The notes under the pieces: model-generated
What the model was told of the DNA's origin: nothing
What the model saw: the letters and a program-made list of their open reading frames with translations, nothing else
Database searches by the model: none
Source: Microvelia longipes
Lineage: Eukaryota; Arthropoda; Insecta; Hemiptera; Veliidae
Assembly (NCBI GenBank): GCA_018340805.1
Contig: JACMZG010000008.1
Span: 54,043,930-54,107,929, forward strand
Length of the DNA: 64,000 bases
Direction: 5' to 3'
Shown: in pieces, positions 37,158 through 45,369 of the stretch
How the letters are laid out: every line of letters starts with the position of its first letter
Position numbering within the stretch: position 1 is the stretch's first letter
Position numbers and translations under genes: made by a program

Positions 37158-40100
37158 ATATATATATATATATTTCCGGACATATATTTTTGGTATCAGG
37201 AAACTAAACGGACCCTAACTCCACCCTTAATTTCCGCCATCCAATAAACAACCTCATAACTTATCCAATAAAACCTCATAAGTGTCATTTCATGATAAAA
37301 ATTATAGATAATGATATGTAATAATAAAGATAGAAAGATAGTCATTGATTTACAGTTGAATTAGCACATAAGTATACTAACCTTATGAATATTGACGTGC
37401 ATAGAATCTGTAAAATCATTTCTTCCGCTGTAAAATTTGACATATTCGCTTTGTTTGTCAAATAAGTGATAACCAATTTTTTTCGCAATAAATGTTTTAC
37501 CCACTCCAGGTGCTCCATGAAAACTTAGTACCAATGCCTTTTTAGGTTGATGTTCTAGATGAGCTAAAAGAGCAGACGTTATAGGCTCTTCAACAAGATG
37601 CTGACCAAATAATGTTGAGCTCATATTACTTTCGAAAGCTGAAGATAAAAAATATGAAAATAATTTAATAACATATTGCATCTGGCTCAATTTAAATTAG
37701 TGGTGCTTTGGATATTTGCCAATTGTCGTAGTTAATTATAATTTAAAAGTTTTGTTAAACGGAATTTACATCAGAAAATGATATTTATAAAAATTTGTTT
37801 ATCCATGGTTGTTTGTAAAACAGACAAGGAGGGCGAGTGGAGAGAAATCATGTGGAGAGAAATCATTCAAATCGGCCTAGTAGAAGTGGAGAAAAAAAGG
37901 TTTGACAATGGCATTTTTTACGACTTCTTAACTGTTGAATTTAACTCTAGGCGTACAATAAAAAATATTTCCTTGACTTCTAATTATGTACTGACAAAAA
38001 TTGACAATTAGACAAATAAAAATAAAATTTAGAATAAATAATTTAAATAAAATAAACCAGTAATCGCCAACACCCTCCAGCCCACAATATGAGTACCTCT
38101 TAGGTTTCAATGTCTTGGGACCTCCTTTGGTTGTTATGAACTTGTTTTTTGTTAACAAGTGAACAACTTGTTCACAAAAAAGTTTGTGTTGATTAAATTA
38201 ATTGATTAATTTTAATTAATTTGATTTATTGATTCGGTTTGATTCTTTAAGTAACTATTATATAGAAGTTAATTATTGGAAAAGTTATATAGTGTTAGGA
38301 TGTTACAAATAAAAAGAGAGTATAAAGATGTGATGACCCGGTTTGACCGTGATTAATTGTAAATTAATAAAAAAAGCGTCTGAGCCTTTAAATATGGTTA
38401 AGTAATAACAAAATCAATACTAAATCAACCGAATATATTTAATATAATTAAAAGCCGAATTTAGATCTAATAACTTGTAGAAAAGGACTGGTGGTCGAGG
38501 AGTGGAAAAGCTAACAGAAGAAAAAAAACACATAACAGGTTATGGCATTAATCCAGTATGATTAATTAATTGCTCAATTTAAACTTTTAAAATACTTATA
38601 AATTAGTTATAATGGCTTCTCTTAGAATCTCTTTACTTTTCCAAATCATGTTGGGCTAGGTTAGCCAATAAGTGCTCACTGCGCGGCCCTTAAACATCTA
38701 ATGGGCTAGATGTAAAATAAGTTGCATGACCATGTAAATAATGTAATATAAAATCATGAAAAATTAACTTAAATTAAATAATAGAATAATATTAAGTTTT
38801 GATTATATGTGGCATGAGCAAAGATCAAGGGTTACAATGCCCCTAAGCTGAATAGGTTAAATTAGGTTAGTCACTTTCAAGGTATAATAATATTATATTA
38901 TAATAGTTGTTCGGTTATTAACGTATCAATGAGAAGGAAAAGAAAAAAGGGCAAAGCCCTTTAAAGAAAATTCATAGAATGAGGACCAGGAGTGAGAATC
39001 AATTTTTATCTAGCCAAAAAAACTTGACAAGGCGCAGAACAAAGATTATGTAGTATACTACATAATCTTTATGTTTGTGAAGGTGAAGGAAGTAAATCCT
39101 CTGTCCTTGAAGATCAATCATCATCTGTTGAAGAAATGAATATCAATAATTCTCTATTTAAAGGATTTAGCCTGCCATGCAAAGGAAAGCATACGTTTCT
39201 ACGCAACATTCCCATATTTGAAAACCAAAATAGAGCTGCAAAGAATATTATCAAAGATATCACTGTCAATAAAAATTTACAAGCTATGGTAATTAGCACT
39301 AATCAACAGAAAGCAGTAGATAGCAGCAAAGAAGAAACGATTAAAGCTGAGGAGATTAAAACATTAGATATAAGTAACATAAAAATTTTCGGTAGAATAC
39401 CTGAAAACGAAACACCGATATCCTTTATTATATTACCAAGGCAGAGGGGCATCAGCTTTCACTACCTCAAAGAAAAAGCAAGACTCAGAAAGAGGAAAAC
39501 AGAATCAAAACTAAGCTTACCAAACCACAACAGGACAGAATATCAGCCAACAAAGGCTTAGGAACTGAATTAAAGGATCAAATTCTGCAAGAAACGTCTA
39601 ACAAAATAAGTAAAGAAAATTTAAAGTGTCTAATCTATTGCAGGCTCTGGCCCACAAAAGTCGGTGCCCCTTTTTCAGCTACTTCGACGGCTTTTTTGTT
39701 TCCAGGTATGCCAGTGTGTCCAGGGACCCATATCACATTGACCTTTAAGTGTTCAGATAGCTGTTCCAGAGCTTCCCAGCATTCTAATACCAAAGAAGAA
39801 TTGATATTGGGAGAAACTAAAGCTTTTAGAGCAGCTTGGCTATCAGAGCAGATTGCAATAGATTTATATTTTGGGTTTTTTAAGTCTGGCTGCCTAGTCG
39901 CTTCCTAAATGGCAAAGATTTTAGCTTGGAACATTGTAATTAACTTACCCAAAGAAAAAGTGTTTTAAGTGATGTATATATGGTAAATATAATTTATTTT
40001 ACTTATTTTTATGTAATATAAAGTATTTATTCACTCTAAAAAGCCACCCATGAAATTGTAATAAATGGAAATTGTTTACTTGATTGATATTATTTTTATT

Positions 40101-43100
40101 AATTATAGTGTGAAAAAAGTTTATTATAATTTTGGAAAACTTACTCTAAAGAACAGACAATTTATTTTTCTTTTGGACTAGTAGACATAATTCTGGTTTA
40201 ATCCAAGGCTTAATAGGTGATATTCTGTTTTTATTTTTTAATGCTTTCAAATTTTCATTGGTAAATGCAATCAGTTAATAAAATTTGTGTATATTATATT
40301 TACATCAGCATCATAACACACAGACCAATCCACATTTTCCATACAACTTAAAATAATGTCGTAGTCAAGTTTTTGCATTTTTTCATTTAAGTTTATGATA
40401 AGCTTATCCTTATTTACTGCAAATTTAAATATAATAGCTTTGTGATCAGCGACTGGGAGTTCTAATACAAAGCCATTCGCATTACGATTTTTAAATCCTT
40501 CACTAAAAATATGATCAATAGCAGTAGCACTATTTGGTATAACCCTAGTAAATTGTTGTATGTGTTGTTGGAACCCACTAAAATTAAAAATATCAAGGTA
40601 GGTTTGCGCTTTGTTAAGTAAAAAATGATTGGGGGCTAAGTCAATCCTCTTATCTGTGGAAATTAAGTTACCAAGACTACAGATGAGTTCATAAAGAGGA
40701 ATACTGTGAAGCCACATATATAGAAAATTTTAAGTTATTTGAGTATAAGTTTACCATTAAAACATCAGCTCCTTTAATCCTTATAGCTTTTTTAAAATTA
40801 ATTTTAATTTTGTTCTTTAAAACGTTTACTATTACGCCACCAGCACAATTGAATACAAATTAACCTCCACATCATTGATCCATATTTCAGAGAGCACTAT
40901 AACTTCTGAATGCTCTTTAATGATCTTGAGGTTAATTAAAAATTCATGAAAATTGGATCTTAGGCTTTTTATATTTTAATGAACAAGAGAAATTGCAGAA
41001 TCCCCCAAATTAAATTAGGGAAAGAATTCATAACATATATCATATGTTTCATCTCATTACCAGTATTAGTTAAATTTTTATCCTATGAGTTGCATACGTT
41101 TTTTAAAACATTGTAAAAAAAATCAGAAAATAATCCAATGGAGTTGAAATTTAGTACAAGTATATACCTTTACCTTTGGTGTACTTATAAATAAGTACAC
41201 CAAGTTTCATTACAATATGATAAGTATATCTAGGATTTTTGTTGGATCACAAAAGTTAAGCAGCAATCGAGCATGGTCAGTGCCTGGATGGGTGACTGCT
41301 GAGAATGATACCAATGTATTTACTATCTGAGGTCGACCAAAGCAAGTCTGAAGACATGTTGCAGTACACATTTGACGGTTTATATCTTCTGAGGACGAGT
41401 GAAGCGAGTCCAAAGTTGGGAGGATGAACTTAGCAAATCCGATATGATGAGGAAAAGTACGAGGTACCCCATACCCAATTTTTTTAGTGTAACTTTATTA
41501 AAATGCAAAGATATCACAATTTAATTAAATCTATTTTTATTTTAAACTTCTTTATTACCAAAAGTGAACCTTCACCATAAAAGGTGTGAAGTCATGGCAG
41601 GATCAGTTATCACGAAATATGACTCAATTGACTGAACAAATACGGTGCAAGAACCCTATCGTATTAAAAGCGTATGGAGTAGGATCACCGCTAAAAACGC
41701 TGAGTGTATATAGTGATTATAATATCAAATTTTTAAACAAATATTTGACAGATTGATGAGCAATGAATGCTCAATAGTGTTTCATGCTGATAGAGTTTAT
41801 AAGGTGATTCAATTGGAGGGTTTTTATGGATGAAAACAATTTTTTTGACATGTTAGGTAATAGTCCGGCAGTGACATCATTGCAGGAATCAGTATAGACA
41901 ACTTACATTATAATACTGACAAATTAGAACACTACTACTTAAAAGAGTCAAATTTTAAAATAAATTTTTCAGAAATTAATTCTTAGGTTACATTCATCGA
42001 GTCTTAAGACGTACATATTCATTTACATATGTTTGAAATCAGATAACTAATATTAAATGTTTAACCTAGAGAATGTAATTTTGAAAGATTATGTATAAAT
42101 TATTGCATCCCTGAATTTGTAAGCTAACTAGGCTCAGGGTTCAAAGTGGTCGCTCAGTGTCTTGAAGGTTAGCGGCTCGAATCCCGGCCTGGGCATATAC
42201 ATTTTATTGTTTATTTTTGATCTTTTGAATATTTCTGTGTCCAACTGATTATTGATTGAAACATTTTTCCGCGTATTATATGATTGCCAGTTACTGATGT
42301 CAAAAACATTATTTACCGAATAGTAGAACTAAACTTATAGATTGACTTATGTACCAAGTTTAAAAGTCCCTCTAACATAAATGTTCCGAGAGCTACTATA
42401 GTAAGGCACACTCACATATACAGACAACTTTCTGAAAACTACTTAGAAGGTAAATCACGGTTTCAGATGTTCAGTGCAGGCATAATACTTTCCCTGTTTA
42501 CCAACCTATAAAACATATACAGTATAAATGAGAAAAAGTTTACTTTTTTTAATCAAAAGTAACCCGAAGACCTGAGGCTGGAACCCATAATCTCTTGTAG
42601 TAGAAGCGAAAGCGTATCCACAACGCTATCAAGGCTTAAGTATTTTTGACAGATTATTTCCTAATAAAAATGTAATTAAATGTGTTAAGGCCCGTCTACA
42701 ATCTTAAGTTAAGTTAGGAAGAATTGAAGAAGTGAAGAATTTTTCAAAATCTCTTTTTCTTCTTAAATAATTCTTTTTCCCGCTCTTTTGACTTAAGAAA
42801 ACCATAAAAATGGTTTTTTATAAGTTACTTAAAGAAGAATGTACAACGTTATCTGTTTTTGAATGATTACAATATTTTGTAAACGATGTGATGTGATTGT
42901 TTTGATTGTTGTTGTTTGAATATGTGATTGTTTTGTTGTTTGAATATTTTTTTATAAAATATATATTTTTATTTTTGAATGATATAGTTTTTGAAATGGA
43001 TGAGGTTCCTACGTCTGTAGACATATAAACTAGAGATAAGGAAAATAACGCTCCCAACAATTACCTCATCCATTTTGATTTTATTTATTAATAAAAATAA

Positions 43101-45369
43101 ATAAAACACGGTTGATTTTAGAAGTAAAGTAAAAAAATATTTGCAAAAAGTCTTTAAAAAATGGAAGGAAAGACCATTAAAAGCAATGTTTATTCAAATT
43201 GTATTAAAATTGTTATTGAGCTCTGCTCGTTGTTTCCATAAATAAAATGTGTGTAGACGGTAGAAAGAAAAGTAGTTTATTATTTAGTTTATTAGTAGTT
43301 TGTGTTTATTTAAATTGTATTAAAATTGTTATTGAGCTCTGCTCGTTGTTACAATAAATAAAATGTGTGTAGACGGTAGGAAGAAAAGTAGTCTAAATAC
43401 AGCTATATGTGTAATTGTAACTTTAAAACTTGACTTAACAACTCAGAGGTTGTAGACGTGTTTACGGATCTCTTAAGTCTAAAGAGCGGGAATTTCAAAT
43501 TAGTTTGTTCTGAGTGAGAAATTCTTCACTTCTTCGATTCTTCCTGAGGAATTCTTCACTTCTTCAATTCTTCCTAACTTAACTTAAGGTTGTAGACGGG
43601 CCTTTAATTTCACTAAAATGTTAAGTAAAAATTAATCATTTCTACGTAAATGAATTAATCTTATGTTAGTAAATAATCTCAGAAATTGTTGGCCAAATCC
43701 TTTGCTTATTCTGTTCACAATTGGTAATTATTCATAATTTTCAATGTAAGTCGCCTATATCGATTCCTGTAATGACGTCACGCCATTCATAAAAAAAGTC
43801 AGGTTATAACCTCCGACTGTTTTTGGTTTGTTTACATTGAATTGAATCACCTTATAAATTTCTATCATCTTGGTTTTGTTTGTCACTGTTTTTCAAGAGT
43901 GAGTAGACCAGGGGGGGGGGTTAACTTAAATGAGGAAAAGTATGGATTCGATTATCACAAGCTACAAAAATTTAGTGCTGCGGCGGACCAGTGCAGACAA
44001 CTCATGAACTAGCCCCAATAGCTTTCCAAAAATGACTGATTATATTTTCATATTTAAATTTATGAATACCATGGCAATGTTTGGTTATGACAGCTATATT
44101 TATTGTTATTATAAAATATAGTGGTAATATTATAAACATTTTTTTAAATTTTATTTTCACATAAACGGTTTGCGGTTTTCATGATCTGTATTACAAAAAT
44201 TCATACTAAAGTGATGTAGAAATTCATACAGTAGGGGTGGGGGCGCGGGACCAGTGGTCTAACTCCCCCGAAATAAGCTGCTTTAGATGGACCTGCTCTA
44301 AGTGGCAGGTCGGTTCACCTTGTACCCCATATATAAAATAATTATTTCTTTAATTCCAAGATTAAAATTATTTAAAAGGGTCTTTATCAATGTTAAAAAT
44401 TGTATTAATTATGTTAAAGGTATAATTTTCATAAAATGTTATAAAAATATAAACGCTGTGTTAATTTTAAGTAGACCTGATATCGTGATAACCATGCTTT
44501 GTAGAAATGAACAAACATCAAACCAGGAAATTATAAATTTAATTTACGTCTTCGTTGTCTAATTATAAAACAACTTTCGTTACACACGTTATCCTATTTT
44601 CTAAAAAAAATTATCTTATAAACAACTAAAAAATAAAAAAGTCAATGAATAAGATAAAAATTGTCTTGTTTACATTTTTTATAAACATAAATAGAAGTAT
44701 CGATTTAAAACTGATAACAATAGTGATAAGGGCACAAGGTGAAAACTAGCGCTCGGTGCGGTAGTTGATGCAACTAATCCCTTTTTCTTTCGGAACCACC
44801 TAATACCAGGGAGTTAGACCACTGTGTCCCCCTGCCCCGACCCCTACTGTATAAATTTCTACATCACTTTAATTCATACACTAAAAGTAAAATGAAGTCT
44901 TTTTAAAACTTCCACAGAACGCTACTGGTGTCTAGTAAGTGTAAATTTCTTTTAATTAATTTATTGATTTAGTCAATTTTATCAGTTAATTACATTTAAT
45001 CACATGTGAACTAATTAACATTTTAATTTTGTTTTGTACATTTAATTTTGAAAATGAAGAACTAATTATTTTATAAATGTACTGTACAAGATAAAACGAC
45101 CTGCCTCTGGTGGAGAAACAGTGAACTTAAAGCAGGCCCATCCAAAACAGAGTCCCGCCTCCCCACCCCTACTGTATGAATTTCTACATAACTTTACTTC
45201 CTCCCCAAAAAGTGACTTTAATACAGACATAAAATAAACTTTTTATACCATCTGCAATTAAATGAGGTTCCTTAGATAAACAAGTTCCACTCCATGGCCA
45301 ATTCCAAGACATAGTCACATTTAAATTAATAAAAAATATTAAAATAACGTATGATATATTATTAATCAT
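20180..45369 (-). CDS. Torsin: Torsin-like AAA+ ATPase (torsin A), complete six-exon gene
   Basis: Torsins are ER and nuclear-envelope lumenal AAA+ proteins that need membrane cofactors of the LAP1/LULL1 type. The exons are 45369-45249, 37638-37382, 33972-33821, 33676-33531, 25347-25203 and 20339-20180; all have AG/GT borders, phases agree and they total 326 codons plus stop, a typical torsin length. Residues 1-20 form a hydrophobic signal. FGQHL is at 51-55, Walker A GAPGVGKT at 82-89, Walker B FIFDE at 145-149, sensor 1 FIFISN at 181-186, GRREDLILSDFEEAL at 203-217, DYYIPFLPLEEEH at 240-252, Cys256 in IKCIQ, and a C-terminal SNCKK with Cys299. Oddities: the Walker A ends in Thr where animal torsins have Asn, and SNCK replaces GCK. 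Torsin membership is clear; orthology to a particular animal torsin is not. Confidence 0.93.
20885..21722 (+). repeat. 5S-like repeat family, best full-length copy
   Basis: About 840 bp. A 12-bp motif near the left end (acttttcctcat, 20889-20900) is inverted near the right end (atgaggaaaagt, 21687-21698). The 5S-like stretch is at about 21463-21541 and is partly degraded here. A repeated gacgagtgaagcgagtccga motif follows. It lies in torsin A intergenic/3' flank sequence or intron 5, depending on the transcript end. Confidence 0.8.
21765..21827. repeat. (TA)n microsatellite followed by (GT)n
   Basis: Alternating TA tract, then tgtgtgtgtgtgt. It directly follows the 5S-like repeat copy. Confidence 0.9.
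22664..22797. repeat. (TA)n microsatellite
   Basis: Long TA tract. The overlapping frames rich in Tyr/Ile on both strands are produced by it and are not genes. Confidence 0.9.
22913..23155 (+). pseudogene. Ty1/copia polyprotein fragment, RNase H C-terminus
   Basis: The frame ending at the TAG at 23153 reads like the end of a copia RNase H domain: MFEDN, an in-frame stop, then TRSKHIDVKYHFVRDI and TTEMLADLLTKPIHGIR. In the family this is the last part of the polyprotein. The rest of the element is absent, so this is a relic. It lies in torsin A intron 5 on the opposite strand. Confidence 0.85.
23319..24194. mobile_element. Non-autonomous DNA transposon with about 22-bp inverted ends
   Basis: Left end acacacggctaaagtcaatt and right end aattgattttagccgtgtgt are inverted copies with one mismatch. 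The 876 bp between them hold no transposase. A perfect hairpin sits inside (23912-23966). I see no clear target-site duplication. Confidence 0.75.
23912..23966. repeat. Perfect hairpin, 24-bp arms, 7-nt loop
   Basis: The left arm begins cgtttcattccaatctg and the right arm ends cagattggaatgaaacg. All 24 positions pair across the loop catccag. It lies inside the inverted-end element at 23319-24194. Confidence 0.85.
25203..25347 (-). CDS. Torsin: Torsin A exon 5
   Basis: Acceptor gctgttatag, donor caa|gtaaat. Encodes LIQNFLIDYYIPFLPLEEEH and IIKCIQSEL, the segment after the AAA+ small-domain start in torsins. If the donor were not used, translation would stop two codons later at TAA. Confidence 0.92.
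25385..25800. repeat. Foldback element, second copy of the one at 34560
   Basis: Shares ordered blocks with 34560-34930 (gcagttactcaat, ctcattttgtctgtat, aaaggaaatgcg). It is inverted around its centre (acaaaatgagttac, cttgataattgagta). It lies in torsin A intron 4. Confidence 0.7.
26117..26476. repeat. Foldback element with hammerhead-like cores in both arms
   Basis: The arms (26117 to about 26283 and about 26321 to 26476) are nearly perfect inverted copies. Each arm, read outward, gives cagatgatgactaa ... ttagtcgaaagcttag: a 6-bp stem II (GACTAA/TTAGTC) followed by GAAA, as in hammerhead ribozymes, with one core change (CAGAUGA for CUGAUGA). It lies 230 bp before the BEL element. Confidence 0.7.
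26710..26800 (+). repeat. BEL/Pao left LTR, 91 bp
   Basis: Begins tgttaaag and ends ctttaaca, a perfect 8-bp inverted end. Identical along all 91 bp to the right repeat. Very short for an LTR of this superfamily. Confidence 0.9.
26841..28210 (+). pseudogene. BEL/Pao Gag region, frameshifted
   Basis: Begins at the ATG at 26841. A coiled-coil-like Lys/Glu-rich segment (about 27050-27180) is followed by the Gag core (WLDKNKAYLKNDYLP, FRGEVDQWPVWIEDF). The frame is lost near 27550, reappears as ENVNEIIKLLEKRFGRPDQI, and shifts again near 27680. It ends with zinc-knuckle-like cysteines (CLICKENC) and an HHPLLH motif before the protease. Nucleocapsid and particle formation would be its role in an intact element. 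Confidence 0.85.
28330..28445 (+). pseudogene. BEL/Pao aspartic protease fragment
   Basis: Frame with IKISALLDEASTVTH matches the active-site region of BEL/Pao proteases (ALLD-x-x-S/A-T). It is interrupted right after by a stop at 28440. Processing of the polyprotein would be its role. Confidence 0.75.
28692..30194 (+). pseudogene. BEL/Pao reverse transcriptase, two frames
   Basis: 28692-29423 holds a linker (SLTKLGWVIHG) and the start of the RT domain (KFRFVFDATAKSEGQSLNNN). After a break near 29420 the next frame continues with EMFLQVKI and the catalytic YMDD (29666-29677), then FDPIGFLTPI. The catalytic aspartates are intact although the frame is not continuous. Confidence 0.9.
30195..30764 (+). 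pseudogene. BEL/Pao RNase H
   Basis: CDASPRGFAAVAYF sits at the end of the preceding frame. The next frame carries VAPTKPVTIPRLELQAAVLG, FLWTDSTITFYRI and WRWIPTKENVADEATRG, the characteristic RNase H motifs of the superfamily. The two parts are separated by a frame change near 30300. Confidence 0.85.
30824..32235 (+). pseudogene. BEL/Pao integrase
   Basis: The frame is broken near 31060 and again near 31440. The zinc region has CRGCVTCQKLR. The catalytic core has GLDYFGPL, IFSDNGTNFRGADRELK and PHMGGVWELLVRSVKTTL. The C-terminal part (VLVVDDNQPRNRWLMGKI) runs to the TAA at 32233. In an intact element it would insert the cDNA. Confidence 0.9.
32450..32540 (+). repeat. BEL/Pao right LTR, 91 bp
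   Basis: Identical to the left repeat. The CAAAC target duplication follows directly. Confidence 0.9.
32560..32650 (+). repeat. tRNA-like SINE fragment
   Basis: Contains a box B-like motif (gaggttcgactctcg). The following tail (cttatcctattagc, gaaaggaaattcggtaaaaa) recurs at 36054-36140. It follows the BEL element directly. Confidence 0.5.
32740..33490 (-). repeat. 5S-like repeat family copy, minus orientation
   Basis: The 5S-like stretch lies at about 32889-32946 (minus strand: ggatcataaaagtaaagcag, ggtcagtgcctggatggg). The motif cagactcgctttgctcgtcc occurs at 32768 and again, changed, at 32840. It ends just before torsin A exon 4, in intron 4. Confidence 0.8.
33531..33676 (-). CDS. Torsin: Torsin A exon 4: sensor 1
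   Basis: Acceptor cttttacag, donor gtaaat. Encodes STFIFISNIGQSK and GRREDLILSDFEEALSF. Only 144 bp of intron separates it from exon 3. Confidence 0.94.
33821..33972 (-). CDS. Torsin: Torsin A exon 3: Walker B
   Basis: Acceptor ctgctttcag, donor gttagt. Encodes VEQCPYALFIFDEANYMADG and the PFTEFLDSYHGVDYR segment typical of torsins. It ends two bases into an Arg codon. Confidence 0.95.
34396..35095. repeat. Large palindrome flanked by tRNA-like heads
   Basis: The left half (gcaagaaccatgcccattgc, gcagttactcaattgtcaag) returns inverted in the right half (gcaatgggcatggttcttgc, cttgacaattgagtaactgc), with only about 100 bp of unpaired centre. The outer parts are inverted ggcgcggtggtccgc motifs. 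Confidence 0.85.
35100..35225 (-). repeat. tRNA-derived SINE head
   Basis: On the minus strand a box A-like stretch (tggcgcgtggtccgcatg) is followed by gcgagctctcaaacc and a box B (cctgggttcaaatcctag), at tRNA-like order and spacing. It recurs at 49375-49455. SINE promoter rather than a working tRNA. Confidence 0.55.
35887..36008. repeat. (TA)n microsatellite
   Basis: Alternating TA with small interruptions, at the end of composite block copy 1. Confidence 0.9.
36040..36150 (+). repeat. tRNA-like SINE fragment
   Basis: Box B-like gaggttcgaattccgcc, then cctatcccattagcgaattt and aaaggaaattcgct. The same tail occurs at 32590-32650. Confidence 0.5.
36550..36968. repeat. Palindromic 42-bp minisatellite
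   Basis: About ten tandem units of 42 bp. Each unit contains two nested palindromes: gagggcaaatatt ... aatatttgccctc and tattatcataata. Some units are shortened. Because 42 is a multiple of three, open frames arise on both strands; they are not genes. In torsin A intron 2. Confidence 0.9.
37067..37175. repeat. (TA)n microsatellite
   Basis: Long alternating TA tract, 200 bp from torsin A exon 2. Confidence 0.9.
37382..37638 (-). CDS. Torsin: Torsin A exon 2: Walker A
   Basis: Acceptor tatcttcag, donor gttagt. Encodes STLFGQHLVEEPI and VLSFHGAPGVGKTFIAKKI. It ends in phase 0 exactly where torsin B exon 2 ends. The frame reading on upstream of 37638 is intron. Confidence 0.95.
39041..39070. 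repeat. Perfect 30-bp palindrome without loop
   Basis: Half-site aaagattatgtagta is followed at once by its exact reverse complement. Confidence 0.85.
39071..39561 (+). CDS. Unrecognised coding-like fragment
   Basis: The frame is open from before the ATG at 39136 to the TAG at 39559. It encodes an acidic Ser/Glu-rich start (GEGSKSSVLEDQSSSVEE), a middle with PLCKGK-like basic residues, and a strongly basic end (KEKARLRKRKTESK). Composition is coding-like, but I do not recognise the family. It may be a fragment of a retroelement ORF1, since LINE remnants lie just downstream on the other strand. It sits in torsin A intron 1, antisense to the gene. Confidence 0.35.
39635..39934 (-). pseudogene. 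LINE RNase H domain remnant
   Basis: The minus-strand frame reads MFQAKIFAI, an in-frame TAG, then IAICSDSQAALKAL and VNVIWVPGHTGIPGNKKAVE. These are the DSQAA and VPGHTGIPGN motifs of RNase H domains of I- or R1-like non-LTR retrotransposons. The stop shows it is dead. Confidence 0.88.
40140..40717 (-). pseudogene. LINE AP-endonuclease C-terminal half
   Basis: The frame 40717-40271 holds FQQHIQQFTRVIPNSATAID, HIFSEG and LPVADHKAIIFKF, the C-terminal catalytic half of the APE-type endonuclease of non-LTR elements (T-x-IDHI and SDHK-like motifs). Past 40271 a frame with ISPIKPWIKPEL, the usual linker toward the RT, continues to about 40140. No RT follows. Confidence 0.85.
41030..41492 (+). 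repeat. 5S-like repeat family copy with the best 5S match
   Basis: The left half is missing. The 5S-like stretch at 41244-41305 is the clearest in the window: ggatcacaaaagttaagcag, gcatggtcagtgcctggatg, ggtgactgctgagaatg. It ends with gatgaggaaaagtacgagg and taccccataccc. In torsin A intron 1. Confidence 0.85.
42125..42205 (+). repeat. tRNA-like SINE head
   Basis: Box A-like gtggtcgctcagtg and box B-like gcggctcgaatcccggcc lie about 30 bp apart. An AT-rich tail follows. Confidence 0.4.
42290..42545 (-). repeat. Diverged 5S-like repeat family fragment
   Basis: Reverse-complement blocks of the family's left part: ttatgtaccaagttt, cgagagctactatag, aactttctgaaaacta, agtataaatgagaaaaagt. Confidence 0.5.
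42555..42640 (-). repeat. tRNA-like sequence
   Basis: On the minus strand a box A-like stretch (ttgatagcgttgtgg) is followed by a box B-like ttatgggttccagcct at tRNA-like distance. I cannot close a good acceptor stem, so SINE-derived is more likely than a gene. Confidence 0.35.
42688..43603. mobile_element. PIF/Harbinger-like MITE with TTA duplication
   Basis: 916 bp with long inverted ends (about 50 bp) beginning aggcccgtctaca and ending gtagacgggcct. Flanked by TTA on both sides (42685-42687 and 43604-43606), the trinucleotide duplication expected for PIF/Harbinger. No transposase. Internally it carries a direct duplication of about 95 bp (attgagctctgctcgttgtt at about 43206 and 43332). 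Confidence 0.85.
44208..44870 (+). mobile_element. Inverted-end MITE, family 3, full copy in torsin A intron 1
   Basis: About 663 bp. Left end aaagtgatgtagaaattcat, continued by acagtaggggtgggggcg; the right end is the inverse. Interior blocks (gcaggtcggttcaccttgta, aggtgaaaactagcgctcgg) recur in the copy at 46453. No coding capacity. Confidence 0.85.
45041..45197 (+). mobile_element. MITE family 3, partial copy
   Basis: Keeps one end only: cgacctgcctctggtggaga, acttaaagcaggcccatcc, then ccccacccctactgtatgaa to ataacttta. It stops about 50 bp from the torsin A exon 1 donor. Confidence 0.75.
45249..45369 (-). CDS. Torsin: Torsin A exon 1: signal sequence
   Basis: Starts at the first ATG of the frame and encodes a hydrophobic leader (MINNISYVILIFFINLNVT) followed by SWNWPWSG. 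The donor is g|gtataa and the exon ends one base into an Ala codon, matching exon 2. The assignment rests on phase, position and the signal-like character. Confidence 0.75.

Noticed and set aside
41244..41305. A 5S rRNA gene
   Set aside because: Only the internal half is present, with changes, and it is embedded in a dispersed repeat, so not a functional 5S gene.
42125..42640. Functional tRNA genes
   Set aside because: Box A and box B-like motifs are present but I cannot draw complete acceptor and anticodon stems; better explained as SINE heads.
44302..44562. 86-codon open frame
   Set aside because: Interior of a MITE copy; not open in the sister copy at 46453.
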